Shown here piece by piece: positions 1-6,920 of a DNA stretch of 12,482 nucleotides. The position numbers were made by a program, and so were the translations under genes. This DNA is from CAYSCZ01 sp964429655 (GTDB taxonomy: Bacteria; Bacteroidota; Bacteroidia; Cytophagales; Cyclobacteriaceae), in the NCBI GenBank assembly GCA_964429655.1, contig CAYSCZ010000082.1:1-12482 (forward strand), in the 5' to 3' direction. Under the pieces are notes generated by a model. It was not told where the DNA came from. It worked only from the letters and a program-made list of their open reading frames with translations, and ran no database searches. Every line of letters begins with the position of its first letter. The first letter of the stretch is position 1.

Positions 1-116
1 CACTTACCGTCAACTTGTTGAATAATCATAGCGGTGCTATGCCTCATCAACATAAGTACCTCTTTCTTTGCGTTTTATGCCTTCATCACGATTCCTATTG
101 CATAATTCAGTTTAAA
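1..116 (-). repeat. MITE-like palindromic repeat, copy 1 (cut by the window edge)
   Basis: This stretch is the reverse complement of 12260-12375 with only 3 differences in 116 positions (position 111 and two in an internal loop at 24-28). It holds the same nested hairpin: outer arms ACTTA/TAAGT, middle arms TGTTGA/TCAACA, and inner arms CATAGC/GCTATG around GGT. Its right end is the terminal inverted-repeat sequence TATTGCATAATTCAG followed by TTTAA. The other terminal repeat should lie about 58 bases left of position 1. It begins 6 bases past the stop codon of the gene at 123-743, a typical place for a short intergenic repeat. No protein is encoded. Confidence 0.85.
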
Positions 117-122
117 ATTTCA

Positions 123-743
123 TTACCTATGCAGTAACTTAAAAGCAAAGTCCCGTCCGATTTTTGTAGATAAGTTTATCCATACACGGCACAGTTCTTC
201 TAATAAACCTACTTGTTCATCACCACCGAAATCATAGACTACACAACCTATATCTTCTGCCAGTTGAGTGGCTACTTTTTTTGCCTCTTCGTCACTTCCT
301 GCAACAAACATGTCAATAGGGATTTTCTCTGTATGTCCTTCTATTGGATAGTATGGATCTTTCATGTTCCCAAAGCCAGTACTGTTAAAGCACTTTGCAA
401 CCTTGGCATTAGTAATCCTCTGGAATGCCTCAAAAGCATTATGATAGGGACCAGGTTTTCTAAACACAGAGTTCGTTGTGTCGATAACTATTTTTGAAGA
501 TAGGTCTCCCAGGGAATTAGCTAGTTCTGTGGTCAGATGGGCGGGAATGGCAATCACGATTACATCAGATTCATCAATGCTTTCTGGTATACCAGCGACT
601 TTGACATTTTCATTTTTAACAAGTTCAGGTAATTTTTCATCATCCGGATTTTTAGCTCCTACAGTTATTTGATGACCTTTCTTAGCCCACTTATTTATCA
701 ATGCTCCTCCAACATTTCCATGACCTATTACTGTGATATTCAT
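123..743 (-). CDS. NADP-binding, F420-reductase-like oxidoreductase
   Basis: A 206-residue protein of the NADPH-dependent F420 reductase-like family (NADP oxidoreductase, coenzyme F420-dependent type). An N-terminal Rossmann fold is clear: G7-H-G9-N-V-G12 after the first strand, then VGAKNPDD near 28-35, where the basic residue suits NADP(H). VIVIAIPAHL (61-70) and the family-typical CFNSTGFGNM (118-127) follow. No signal peptide or membrane segment is seen, so it should be cytosolic. Bacteroidota are not known to make F420, so the true partner is probably another hydride acceptor; the substrate is unknown. It reads in the same direction as the DJ-1-like gene upstream, with a 202-base spacer, so it probably has its own promoter. 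The ATG at 743 gives a full-length fold and has no obvious Shine-Dalgarno. Confidence 0.85.
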   Translation of the reverse strand: MNITVIGHGNVGGALINKWAKKGHQITVGAKNPDDEKLPELVKNENVKVAGIPESIDESDVIVIAIPAHLTTELANSLGDLSSKIVIDTTNSVFRKPGPYHNAFEAFQRITNAKVAKCFNSTGFGNMKDPYYPIEGHTEKIPIDMFVAGSDEEAKKVATQLAEDIGCVVYDFGGDEQVGLLEELCRVWINLSTKIGRDFAFKLLHR

Positions 744-800
744 AAGTTATATCTTATTTAATGTTTTATCTATTTAAACTGATTACCCGATATTTATTAC

Positions 801-818
801 AATCATATAAATATGATT
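801..818. promoter_or_regulatory. 18-bp dyad upstream of the F420-reductase-like gene
   Basis: Perfect inverted repeat AATCATA-TAAA-TATGATT, 58 bases upstream of the ATG at 743. The symmetry and place suit an operator for a dimeric regulator, possibly the nearby HxlR-type protein. The sequence is very AT-rich, so chance is a real alternative. Confidence 0.3.
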
Positions 819-902
819 TAATACGAATGAGTACCTCTTATTGATTTTTTGTTTTGAAATCCGGCATCATTTAAGCATCTTTTGATTGTAAATCTAAATA
901 AT

Positions 903-936
903 AAAAAAAAGGCAGCCGAATCACTATCTTGCTTCC
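903..936 (-). terminator. Putative intrinsic terminator of the DJ-1-like gene
   Basis: Read on the minus strand, GGAAGC and GCTGCC (one mismatched pair of six) flank a 14-base loop and are followed at once by a run of eight T. It starts 9 bases beyond the stop codon of the DJ-1-like gene. The stem is short, so termination may be partial. Confidence 0.5.
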
Positions 937-945
937 GTCCCCCTT

Positions 946-1683
946 TTACTCTCCCAAAGCCTGTATCAACACATCTGCCGTCTCACGGCCACTAAAGTTC
1001 TGCTGACCGGTAATCAAATTTCCATCCCTGATGGCAAATCCTTTCCACAAGCCTGCATGAATGAAGTTGGCACCCAGTTTTCTTAACTCATCTTCAATCC
1101 TCCATGGCATCAAATGCTGATCTCTTGGAAGCGCACCCATTGACCAAACTGCCTCATCGGCAAAGTCTTCCTCCACATTGGCAAAGCCAGTCACCGTTTT
1201 ACCTTTTACCAAATATTCACCATTGGATAGTTTAGCATATCGCAAAACAGCCACCCCATGACATAATGCTGAAGCTATTTTTCCAGCCTCATAAAAAGCT
1301 ACAAATTTTTTAACTGTGTCTTCCGCTTTTTCTATGGTAAACATTGGTCCCTGACCTCCGGCAATAATGATTGCATCAAATCGGTTAACATCAATATCTC
1401 CGGCTGCAGCGGTATCTTCCAACTGTTTTAAAAAATTAGGGTCGTGTATGTATCCCCTGGAAATCACATCTTCTGCCTGCCATTGAGAAGCGTCTTCGGG
1501 GTTACTCATAACATCTGCTTCCACCTTACCACCGAAATAACTAAATATTTCCACTTGATGGCCCTTTTCAGTTAACTTAAAATGGGGATGGGTCAGTTCG
1601 CTCCACCAAAATCCTACCGGCCAGCTGGTTATAGTACTTTGAGCAGGATTAGAAACAACAATTGCCACCCTTTTAGGTGAATC
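946..1683 (-). CDS. DJ-1/PfpI superfamily protein (class I glutamine amidotransferase-like), 5' end lost in gap
   Basis: The frame encodes a protein of the DJ-1/PfpI/Hsp31-like superfamily, whose members act as glyoxalase/deglycase-type enzymes, chaperones or proteases. Counting from the GTG at 1668: SELTHP with conserved Glu24, AGGQGP (103-108), the nucleophile elbow ALCHGVAVL with Cys136-His137, TGFANVEED (160-168) and the C-terminal TGQQNFSGRETADVL. All fit a small cytosolic member of about 245 residues. That GTG is unlikely to be the start: the frame stays open upstream (D-S-P-K-R before V-A-I-V-V-S-N-P) into the N run, and relatives begin with a few residues before the V-I-V-V-S-N-P strand. 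The true start is therefore in the gap. It diverges from the HxlR-type regulator, a frequent arrangement in which that regulator controls the enzyme. The substrate cannot be told from sequence. Confidence 0.85.
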   Translation of the reverse strand, partial: DSPKRVAIVVSNPAQSTITSWPVGFWWSELTHPHFKLTEKGHQVEIFSYFGGKVEADVMSNPEDASQWQAEDVISRGYIHDPNFLKQLEDTAAAGDIDVNRFDAIIIAGGQGPMFTIEKAEDTVKKFVAFYEAGKIASALCHGVAVLRYAKLSNGEYLVKGKTVTGFANVEEDFADEAVWSMGALPRDQHLMPWRIEDELRKLGANFIHAGLWKGFAIRDGNLITGQQNFSGRETADVLIQALGE

Positions 1684-1783
1684 NNNNNNNNNNNNNNNNN
1701 NNNNNNNNNNNNNNNNNNNNNNNNNNNNNNNNNNNNNNNNNNNNNNNNNNNNNNNNNNNNNNNNNNNNNNNNNNNNNNNNNNN
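1684..1783. other. Assembly gap of 100 N
   Basis: Exactly 100 undetermined bases, the conventional size for a scaffold gap of unknown length. Missing are the first codons of the DJ-1-like gene, the divergent promoter region, and roughly the first 35-45 codons of the HxlR-type regulator. That content needs more than 100 bp, so the real gap is probably longer, perhaps 200-350 bp. Confidence 0.97.
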
Positions 1784-2013
1784 TGCGCTTCAGTGAAATA
1801 AAAAAGTCGTTGCCCAAGATATCAGATAAGATACCCATAATGCAACTTCGGGAACTGGAGAACTATGCTTTAATAACCAGGAAGGTGTACGCCGAGGTAC
1901 CACCCAGAGTTGAATATTCCATAACATCAAGAGGCAGGGACGTTATTCCTATAATCAATGAGCTTAGGAATTATGGGTTAAAAGTCATGAATGAGGAGGG
2001 TATAAGTCATTAA
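1784..2013 (+). CDS. HxlR-type winged-helix regulator, N-terminus lost in gap
   Basis: The readable 76 residues match the C-terminal two thirds of HxlR-family regulators (MarR-like winged helix). RFSEIKKSLPKISDKI is the helix-turn-helix entry, MQLRELENYALITRKVY is the recognition helix leading into the wing, and PPRVEYSITSRGRDVIPII is the family hallmark (usually VPPKVEYSLTxxGxxL). The dimerising C-terminal helix follows. The frame is open from the first base after the gap (codons start at 1786), so the TTG at 1810 is internal. Family members run to about 100-120 residues and many sense electrophiles or quinones through an N-terminal Cys, which cannot be checked here. It points away from the DJ-1-like gene and probably regulates it and itself, perhaps also the F420-reductase-like gene; this is inferred from position. 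Confidence 0.88.
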
Positions 2014-2095
2014 AATTATTCAAACAGGCTTTATTATTGTATTGAAAGTATTTTAAAACTATGGTTCACATACTTATTCTTTGCGAATTGTTTAA

Positions 2096-2103
2096 TAGTT
2101 TTG
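2096..2103 (+). promoter_or_regulatory. Candidate -7 promoter element for mdh
   Basis: TAGTTTTG matches the Bacteroidota -7 consensus TAnnTTTG exactly, 52 bases before the mdh ATG, placing transcription start near 2110. No well-spaced TTTG -33 element is present, so support is partial. Confidence 0.35.
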
Positions 2104-2155
2104 ATAAGCTTCATTTTTATTAAATGTTCTTAACCATCATTAAATTTTTAAGCCT

Positions 2156-3088
2156 ATGAAAGTAACAGTAGTTGGTGCAGGTAACGTAGGTGCTACCTGT
2201 GCAGATGTATTAGCATATCGTGAAATTGCCAATGAAATCATTGTCCTGGACATCAAAGAAGGTGTGGCAGAAGGCAAATCTTTGGATATATGGCAAAAAG
2301 CACCGATCAACCTCTATGACAGCAAGACCATTGGCACTACCAATGATTATGAAAAAACCGCAGGCTCCGAAGTAGTAGTAATTACTTCTGGTTTGCCACG
2401 TAAGCCTGGGATGTCTAGAGATGATCTTATTCAAACCAATGCAGGTATCGTGAAATCGGTGACGGAAAATGTTGTGAAGCATTCACCTGATGCTATCGTC
2501 ATTGTTGTCTCCAATCCACTGGATGTTATGACATATCAAGCACACTTCACTTCCGGCCTGGACAGAACAAAAGTGATAGGAATGGCGGGAATATTAGATA
2601 CAGCAAGATATAGAGCATTCCTGGCCGATGAAATCGGGGTTTCTCCAAAAGACATTCAGGCTGTCCTAATGGGTGGACACGGAGATACTATGGTACCGCT
2701 GCCAAGATACACCACGGTTAGCGGTATTCCGGTAACTGAACTAATCGAAAAAGATAAACTTGATGCCATTATTGAAAGAACCAAAAAAGGTGGCGGGGAG
2801 TTGGTGAAACTAATGGGAACGTCTGCCTGGTATGCACCGGGTTCAGCATCGGCGCAAATGGTAGAAGCCATTGTTCGTGACCAAAAAAGAGTTTTCCCTT
2901 GTTGTGTGAAGTTAGAAGGAGAGTTTGGAATTAATAATTGCTACCTGGGAGCGCCTGTTGTCCTGGGTAAAGATGGTGTTGAAAAGATCATAGAATTAGA
3001 TCTCAATGATGAAGAAAAAGCACTTCTGGAAACTTCGAAAAATCACGTGATTGATGTTATGGAAGTGTTAGACAAATTAGGAAAATAA
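2156..3088 (+). CDS. mdh: Malate dehydrogenase (NAD-dependent)
   Basis: A 310-residue enzyme of the LDH/MDH superfamily, type III malate dehydrogenase, interconverting malate and oxaloacetate with NAD in the TCA cycle; cytosolic. Residues 1-145 form the Rossmann domain: VGAGNVG (6-12), Asp32 at the end of strand two (NAD over NADP preference) and VVSNPLDVMTY (117-127, with Asn120). The mobile loop PRKPGMSRDDL carries Arg82 and Arg88; arginine at the first place specifies malate, where lactate enzymes have glutamine. Arg151 (in ILDTARYR) binds the substrate and His175 (in GGHGDTMVPLPRY) is the catalytic base. Length and motifs are complete. The ATG at 2156 starts directly at the first beta strand. 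It seems monocistronic, with a strong terminator following. Confidence 0.97.
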   Translation: MKVTVVGAGNVGATCADVLAYREIANEIIVLDIKEGVAEGKSLDIWQKAPINLYDSKTIGTTNDYEKTAGSEVVVITSGLPRKPGMSRDDLIQTNAGIVKSVTENVVKHSPDAIVIVVSNPLDVMTYQAHFTSGLDRTKVIGMAGILDTARYRAFLADEIGVSPKDIQAVLMGGHGDTMVPLPRYTTVSGIPVTELIEKDKLDAIIERTKKGGGELVKLMGTSAWYAPGSASAQMVEAIVRDQKRVFPCCVKLEGEFGINNCYLGAPVVLGKDGVEKIIELDLNDEEKALLETSKNHVIDVMEVLDKLGK

Positions 3089-3128
3089 TAATTGTTAACA
3101 TAAAGGTAACATATAGTTCATTATTCTT

Positions 3129-3136
3129 TAATTTTG
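3129..3136 (+). promoter_or_regulatory. Candidate -7 promoter element for ppk1
   Basis: TAATTTTG is an exact TAnnTTTG match, 54 bases upstream of the ppk1 ATG and 2 bases before the mdh terminator stem. The implied start near 3143 lies inside the 5' arm of that hairpin, so a ppk1 transcript would carry only about half of the stem and could escape termination. No clear -33 element is seen. Confidence 0.35.
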
Positions 3137-3138
3137 CG

Positions 3139-3168
3139 AGGACTTCAGTGCATCTGAAGTCCTTTTTT
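3139..3168 (+). terminator. Intrinsic terminator of mdh
   Basis: Perfect 10-bp stem AGGACTTCAG/CTGAAGTCCT with the loop TGCAT, followed by a further five T. It lies 50 bases after the mdh stop and separates mdh from ppk1. Confidence 0.92.
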
Positions 3169-3190
3169 ATTACCCAAAAACGGCATATCA

Positions 3191-5290
3191 ATGGACCAGG
3201 TCAAATACAACAGACAAATTCTTAAAAGTAATTTCATCAGTCGTGACCTTAGCTGGTTACAATTCAATTACCGCGTATTGGATCAGGCCAGGAAAAAGGA
3301 CAGGAACATATTTGACCGTATGAAATTCCTGGCTATCACTTCTTCAAACGCAGATGAATTTTTTATGATCAGGATCGGAAGTTTGTATAATTACATTGAT
3401 TATGACATAGAAAGAATAGATTATTCTGGCCTTAGGGCACATTCATTTCGAAAAAAACTTTTATACGAAGTAAAGAAGTTTGCCAACTCTCAAAATACCT
3501 GCTTTACCAAAGAAATACTTCCGAGCCTAAGAAAATATGGATTACGTATTGTAAGTTTTAAGAATTTATATAAAAATGAAAAGGAAAAGGCAGGGGATTA
3601 CTTTCATAAGACAATCTTCCCTATGCTTACTCCAATGATGTATGACATGTATCATACATTTCCGATCCTTTCTAACAATGTTCTGACATTCGGGGTGGTC
3701 ACAAAATCTGACAACGCGAAAAAGATGTCGTTTGTGCAGATACCTCAGAACCTGCCTCGGTTTTATCAACTATCAAGGCATGACCAATTGTTGATGCTAC
3801 CCATAGAAGAGGTTATTTTTAGGCATATCGAGGATTTGTTTAGAAATGTAAAGGTTGATTCTGTTACCTTATTCAGGGTAACCCGGAATGGTGATTTTAC
3901 ACTTGAAGAATCTGAAGACATAGAGGCTAATTTTCTGGAAGAGCTAAAGCAAAAAATTAAGGAGAGAAAAACAGGAAGGGTGGTTCGTCTTGAAGTTCAG
4001 CGAACCTATGATCCATGGCTTATAGACCAGTTAAAGGAGCGATGGGAGATTGATGAATTTAACATATTCGAAATTTACAAATCAGCACTGCTAGATTACA
4101 CCTCTTTGTGGGAGGTGATAAATAATAAGGAATTCGAAGAATATCAAGCGCCTTCAAAGAAACCCATACTTCCCCTCAGTTTGATTGACAGGGATAAAGA
4201 AGAAAGTATATTTTCAGTACTTAAAAATCGTGATGTATTACTCCATCATCCGTACAACTCCATTGAACCGCTATTAGAATTACTTGAAAAATCCGCGGAG
4301 GATCCTCATGTCCTTTCTATAAAACTGACCATTTATCGGCTGGCAAAAAACTCAAGGGTTACGAACGCCTTATACAAAGCATCCGAAAATGGTAAAAATG
4401 TTGCAGTTTTATTTGAGGTCAAAGCCCGGTTTGATGAAGAAAATAACCTTAAAGAAGCTCAAAAGCTACAAAAAGCAGGCTGCTATGTGATCTATGGCGT
4501 TGGGACATTAAAAACGCATACTAAACTACTTTTAGTTGTCCGGAAAGAGGAAAACCGGGTCACACGGTTTGTGCATATGGCCAGTGGTAATTATAATGAA
4601 AAAACCTCCAGGCTTTACACAGACGTTGGTTTTATCACCACGAGGGAAAATTATGCAAATGACGTTTCAGAATTCTTTAATGTGATCACCGGCCATTCAA
4701 AGCCTGAGGATTACGAAACCCTGATTACTGCACCAAGGGATATGAGGGATAAACTTATAGCACTTATCAATCAGGAAGCTGAAAATGCAAAAAAGGGACT
4801 TGATTCGGGAATTGTATTCAAGATCAACTCATTACAGGATGATAAAAGTATCAATGCATTATATGAAGCTTCACAAGCGGGTGTTCCGATTAGGTTAGTT
4901 GTGAGAGGAATATGCTGTCTCAGACCCGGCAGAAAAGGTTTGAGCGATAATATTACCGTTCGTTCTATTATCGGTGAGTACCTTGAACATTCCAGACTGT
5001 ATTACTTCCACAATAAAAATGAACCAAAAGTTTATTCCGGTAGCGCTGATATGATGGTTCGTAGCTTTGATCGCAGACTGGAATCTTTATTCCTGGTCCC
5101 TACAGGCTCTCTGTTAAAACATGTAACCGCAATTCTGGCTGCAAACTTAAAAGACAACGTGAATGCTTATGAAATGCGTGAAGATGGAAGCTATCAAATA
5201 CCGATAACTGACGGTAAATCGTCATACAACATTCACAAACACTTTTACAAAATAACCAAGGAAGAAGTTAAAAATGCCAAAATATTTTAG
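3191..5290 (+). CDS. ppk1: Polyphosphate kinase 1
   Basis: A 699-residue PPK1, which reversibly moves the terminal phosphate of ATP onto inorganic polyphosphate, a phosphate and energy store linked to stress survival. The four usual parts are present: helical N domain (about 1-110, with SSNADEFF at 51-58; Asn53 matches the ATP-contacting Asn of E. coli PPK), head domain (about 110-320), and two phospholipase-D-like C domains (about 340-510 and 510-680). Hallmarks are HHPYNS (352-357), KLTIYRLAKNS (378-388), VKARFDEENN (410-419), KTHTKLLLVV with His443 (the autophosphorylated His), SGNYNEKTSRLYTD, and EYLEHSRLYYFHN with His600, the second essential His. Nothing is missing. No regulator or ppx partner gene is adjacent. 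Its stop lies 1 base from the stop of the convergent hydrolase gene. Confidence 0.97.
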   Translation: MDQVKYNRQILKSNFISRDLSWLQFNYRVLDQARKKDRNIFDRMKFLAITSSNADEFFMIRIGSLYNYIDYDIERIDYSGLRAHSFRKKLLYEVKKFANSQNTCFTKEILPSLRKYGLRIVSFKNLYKNEKEKAGDYFHKTIFPMLTPMMYDMYHTFPILSNNVLTFGVVTKSDNAKKMSFVQIPQNLPRFYQLSRHDQLLMLPIEEVIFRHIEDLFRNVKVDSVTLFRVTRNGDFTLEESEDIEANFLEELKQKIKERKTGRVVRLEVQRTYDPWLIDQLKERWEIDEFNIFEIYKSALLDYTSLWEVINNKEFEEYQAPSKKPILPLSLIDRDKEESIFSVLKNRDVLLHHPYNSIEPLLELLEKSAEDPHVLSIKLTIYRLAKNSRVTNALYKASENGKNVAVLFEVKARFDEENNLKEAQKLQKAGCYVIYGVGTLKTHTKLLLVVRKEENRVTRFVHMASGNYNEKTSRLYTDVGFITTRENYANDVSEFFNVITGHSKPEDYETLITAPRDMRDKLIALINQEAENAKKGLDSGIVFKINSLQDDKSINALYEASQAGVPIRLVVRGICCLRPGRKGLSDNITVRSIIGEYLEHSRLYYFHNKNEPKVYSGSADMMVRSFDRRLESLFLVPTGSLLKHVTAILAANLKDNVNAYEMREDGSYQIPITDGKSSYNIHKHFYKITKEEVKNAKIF

Positions 5291-5291
5291 C

Positions 5292-6197
5292 TCAGGTCAG
5301 GAAGTCAACCATTTTATGGATTGTAGACAGGTCTTTTGTGGTTTTGTTATGTCCTAATCCATGTGTAATATAATATTGAGGCGTCTGCCATATCGAATAC
5401 ACATGGTCTACATGCTTCATAGGTAGAACCATGTCTTCATCATCATGGATAATCAATGTTTGTTCTACCCGCATATTTGGCCCCCACTTAGCTAATTCAA
5501 AATCATGAATAGAAGCGCCGACCCTGCGTTCAATATACTTATGCATACCTGTTTCAATATTTTCCGGAATAAATAAAAACTCACAAAAACTTTTTATGAT
5601 CCAGCTAACTACCGTAGGCATACTCACCAATACAAGTTTATTTACCCTGGTGGTTGAATCATCCTTGGCAAGCTCATAACTCGCAGCAATAGCACCAAAT
5701 GAATGACCAATTATACTTTGTACACCACCATTAAACTCAAAATAATCAATCAGACACTTGATCGACTCTGAATACTCAACCATGTTTACAGAACTTCCTG
5801 TCGAGTCTCCATGGGCCGGTGCATCAAAAGCAACAACTGAAAAGCCTTTTTTTAATAGTTCTGGGATAACCATCCTAAAGGTAAATGCCTGCGATTCCCA
5901 ACCATGCACCAGTAAGACTCTTGGCCCATAAAAGCCCCATTGGTAGGCTTGTAATGTCCTATCCTTATAGGGTAGACGCAAGATATCAGCGTCTTTAAAA
6001 ATGTCAGGCTTTGCCCTGTTGGTTTTATTCTGAGGGGTGGTAAATAGTTTCATGGCTACACGGGTACCAAATGAGGGTGCATTCTTTCCGCTCCATTGAA
6101 AGAAGTTTCGAAGAAATGATACCCTTTTTGGAACAAACTGTTCTTTTGAATAAAATGAAGGCGAATCTTCTTTCTTATTAATTGTTACTGTTCCCAT
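5292..6197 (-). CDS. Alpha/beta hydrolase downstream of the TetR-type regulator
   Basis: A 301-residue alpha/beta-hydrolase-fold protein. After a polar N-terminal extension of about 90 residues come the oxyanion segment LLVHGW (95-100), DAPAHGDS (125-132), the nucleophile elbow IGHSFG (163-168, Ser166), an acid in HDDEDMVLP (probably Asp255) and the general base His283 in HGLGH. The triad is complete, so it should be an active esterase or similar enzyme. No signal peptide is visible, suggesting cytosolic action; the substrate is unknown. It lies 39 bases downstream of, and on the same strand as, the TetR gene, so read-through is possible, but a TetR-like palindrome sits in that spacer, suggesting its own regulated promoter. 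Its stop abuts that of ppk1, leaving no room for a separate terminator. Confidence 0.88.
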   Translation of the reverse strand: MGTVTINKKEDSPSFYSKEQFVPKRVSFLRNFFQWSGKNAPSFGTRVAMKLFTTPQNKTNRAKPDIFKDADILRLPYKDRTLQAYQWGFYGPRVLLVHGWESQAFTFRMVIPELLKKGFSVVAFDAPAHGDSTGSSVNMVEYSESIKCLIDYFEFNGGVQSIIGHSFGAIAASYELAKDDSTTRVNKLVLVSMPTVVSWIIKSFCEFLFIPENIETGMHKYIERRVGASIHDFELAKWGPNMRVEQTLIIHDDEDMVLPMKHVDHVYSIWQTPQYYITHGLGHNKTTKDLSTIHKMVDFLT

Positions 6198-6203
6198 AAT
6201 TTA

Positions 6204-6217
6204 AAACCATTCGGTTT
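6204..6217. promoter_or_regulatory. Probable TetR-type operator in front of the 5292-6197 hydrolase
   Basis: AAACCATTCGGTTT has 5-bp arms (AAACC/GGTTT) and ends 6 bases upstream of the hydrolase start codon. Read on the minus strand (AAACCGAATGGTTT) it matches the minus-strand reading of 6859-6872 (AAACCGATCGGTCT) at 11 of 14 positions. Two related palindromes in the only two promoter spacers of this TetR locus argue for a shared operator. Confidence 0.6.
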
Positions 6218-6236
6218 ATTTTAATTCAAAAAAAAA

Positions 6237-6845
6237 TTAAGCTTTTAGTTTATTATAAAGTATGTCTTTAATGTGTTCGTAAATGTTTTTGAGTGGTTTA
6301 GTGTTGTGATGAAGCTTTGCCATCATGAGTCCCCCCTCAACCAAAGAAATCAATACATCAGCATATTTATCCGAACTTATATCGCTTTTGATATCACCGT
6401 ACCTAATGCCATTTTTAATAATCCTTACCACAGATGCTTTCCATATATCCAGGGCTTTGATTGCCCTTACCTTCAATTCAGGATGTGTATCATCCACCTC
6501 TATACTTGTATTTAATATTGGACAGCCAGAGTTTAAGATTGGATGGTACATAATACTCTTATGAAAACCAAGTACCGTCAAAAGCTTATTTATAGCATCT
6601 TTTTGACTTTTAATAGCCCTCCTGAATTCGTCAAACATCACATTTACATTGTAATCAAATGCCGCTAAAGCAATATCATCTTTATTCTTGAAATTACCAT
6701 AAATACCACCTTTAGTTAATCCGGTGGCCTCCATGATATCCGATAATGAGGTGCCCGCATAACCTTTTTGATTAAAGATTGGGGCTGATCTTTCTATGAT
6801 ATACTTTTTTGTTTGCTCTCCTTTAGATATTAATACTTTACTCAT
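6237..6845 (-). CDS. TetR/AcrR-family transcriptional regulator
   Basis: A 202-residue repressor-type protein. The N-terminal DNA-binding domain (about 8-60) has the classic TetR pattern: IFNQKGYAGTSLSDIMEATG, then recognition helix LTKGGIYGNFKNKDDI (43-58). The all-helical ligand and dimer domain (about 75-202) contains GCPILNTSIEVDDTHPEL (107-124), a pattern seen in one TetR subgroup. The ligand is unknown, but flanking hydrolases on both sides hint at an ester, acyl or lipophilic compound. The ATG at 6845 lies 12 bases from the palindrome at 6858-6873, so the gene is probably autoregulated. It shares a 75-base divergent spacer with the hydrolase at 6921 and leads into the hydrolase at 5292-6197. 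Confidence 0.92.
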   Translation of the reverse strand: MSKVLISKGEQTKKYIIERSAPIFNQKGYAGTSLSDIMEATGLTKGGIYGNFKNKDDIALAAFDYNVNVMFDEFRRAIKSQKDAINKLLTVLGFHKSIMYHPILNSGCPILNTSIEVDDTHPELKVRAIKALDIWKASVVRIIKNGIRYGDIKSDISSDKYADVLISLVEGGLMMAKLHHNTKPLKNIYEHIKDILYNKLKA

Positions 6846-6857
6846 TTAACTACAAAA

Positions 6858-6873
6858 AAGACCGATCGGTTTT
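6858..6873. promoter_or_regulatory. Probable TetR-type operator in the divergent promoter
   Basis: The perfect 10-bp palindrome ACCGATCGGT (6861-6870) is extended by further pairs on both sides with one mismatch (AAGACCGATCGGTTTT). It lies in the 75-base spacer between the divergent tetR and hydrolase genes. TetR-family repressors commonly use ACCG-to-CGGT palindromes in this position. Binding here would be expected to control both genes. Confidence 0.75.
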
Positions 6874-6920
6874 ACAATAAAAAATAATTTCCATTAATTT
6901 TTTATTATTAAATTGTCGTA

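Noticed and set aside
1666..1668. GTG as the start of the DJ-1-like gene.
   Set aside because: The frame continues upstream to the gap, the purine-rich AAAAGG abuts the GTG with no spacing, and the family normally has a few residues before this strand.
1810..1812. TTG as the start of the HxlR-type gene.
   Set aside because: Starting here would cut off part of the helix-turn-helix; the codons before it (RFSEIKKS) already match the family.
1629..1838. A minus-strand frame running across the N run.
   Set aside because: It exists only because Ns do not encode stops, and it overlaps two recognisable genes in other frames.
2210..2482. Long antisense frame opposite mdh, and similar ones opposite ppk1 (3566-3769) and the acyltransferase fusion (8346-8772).
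   Set aside because: They are low-complexity translations opposite well-recognised genes and show no domain signature.
6846..6920. Possible Bacteroidota -33/-7 promoter pairs on either strand of the TetR spacer.
   Set aside because: TTG- and T-rich near matches occur, but none has both the TAnnTTTG sequence and correct spacing, so only the operator is annotated.
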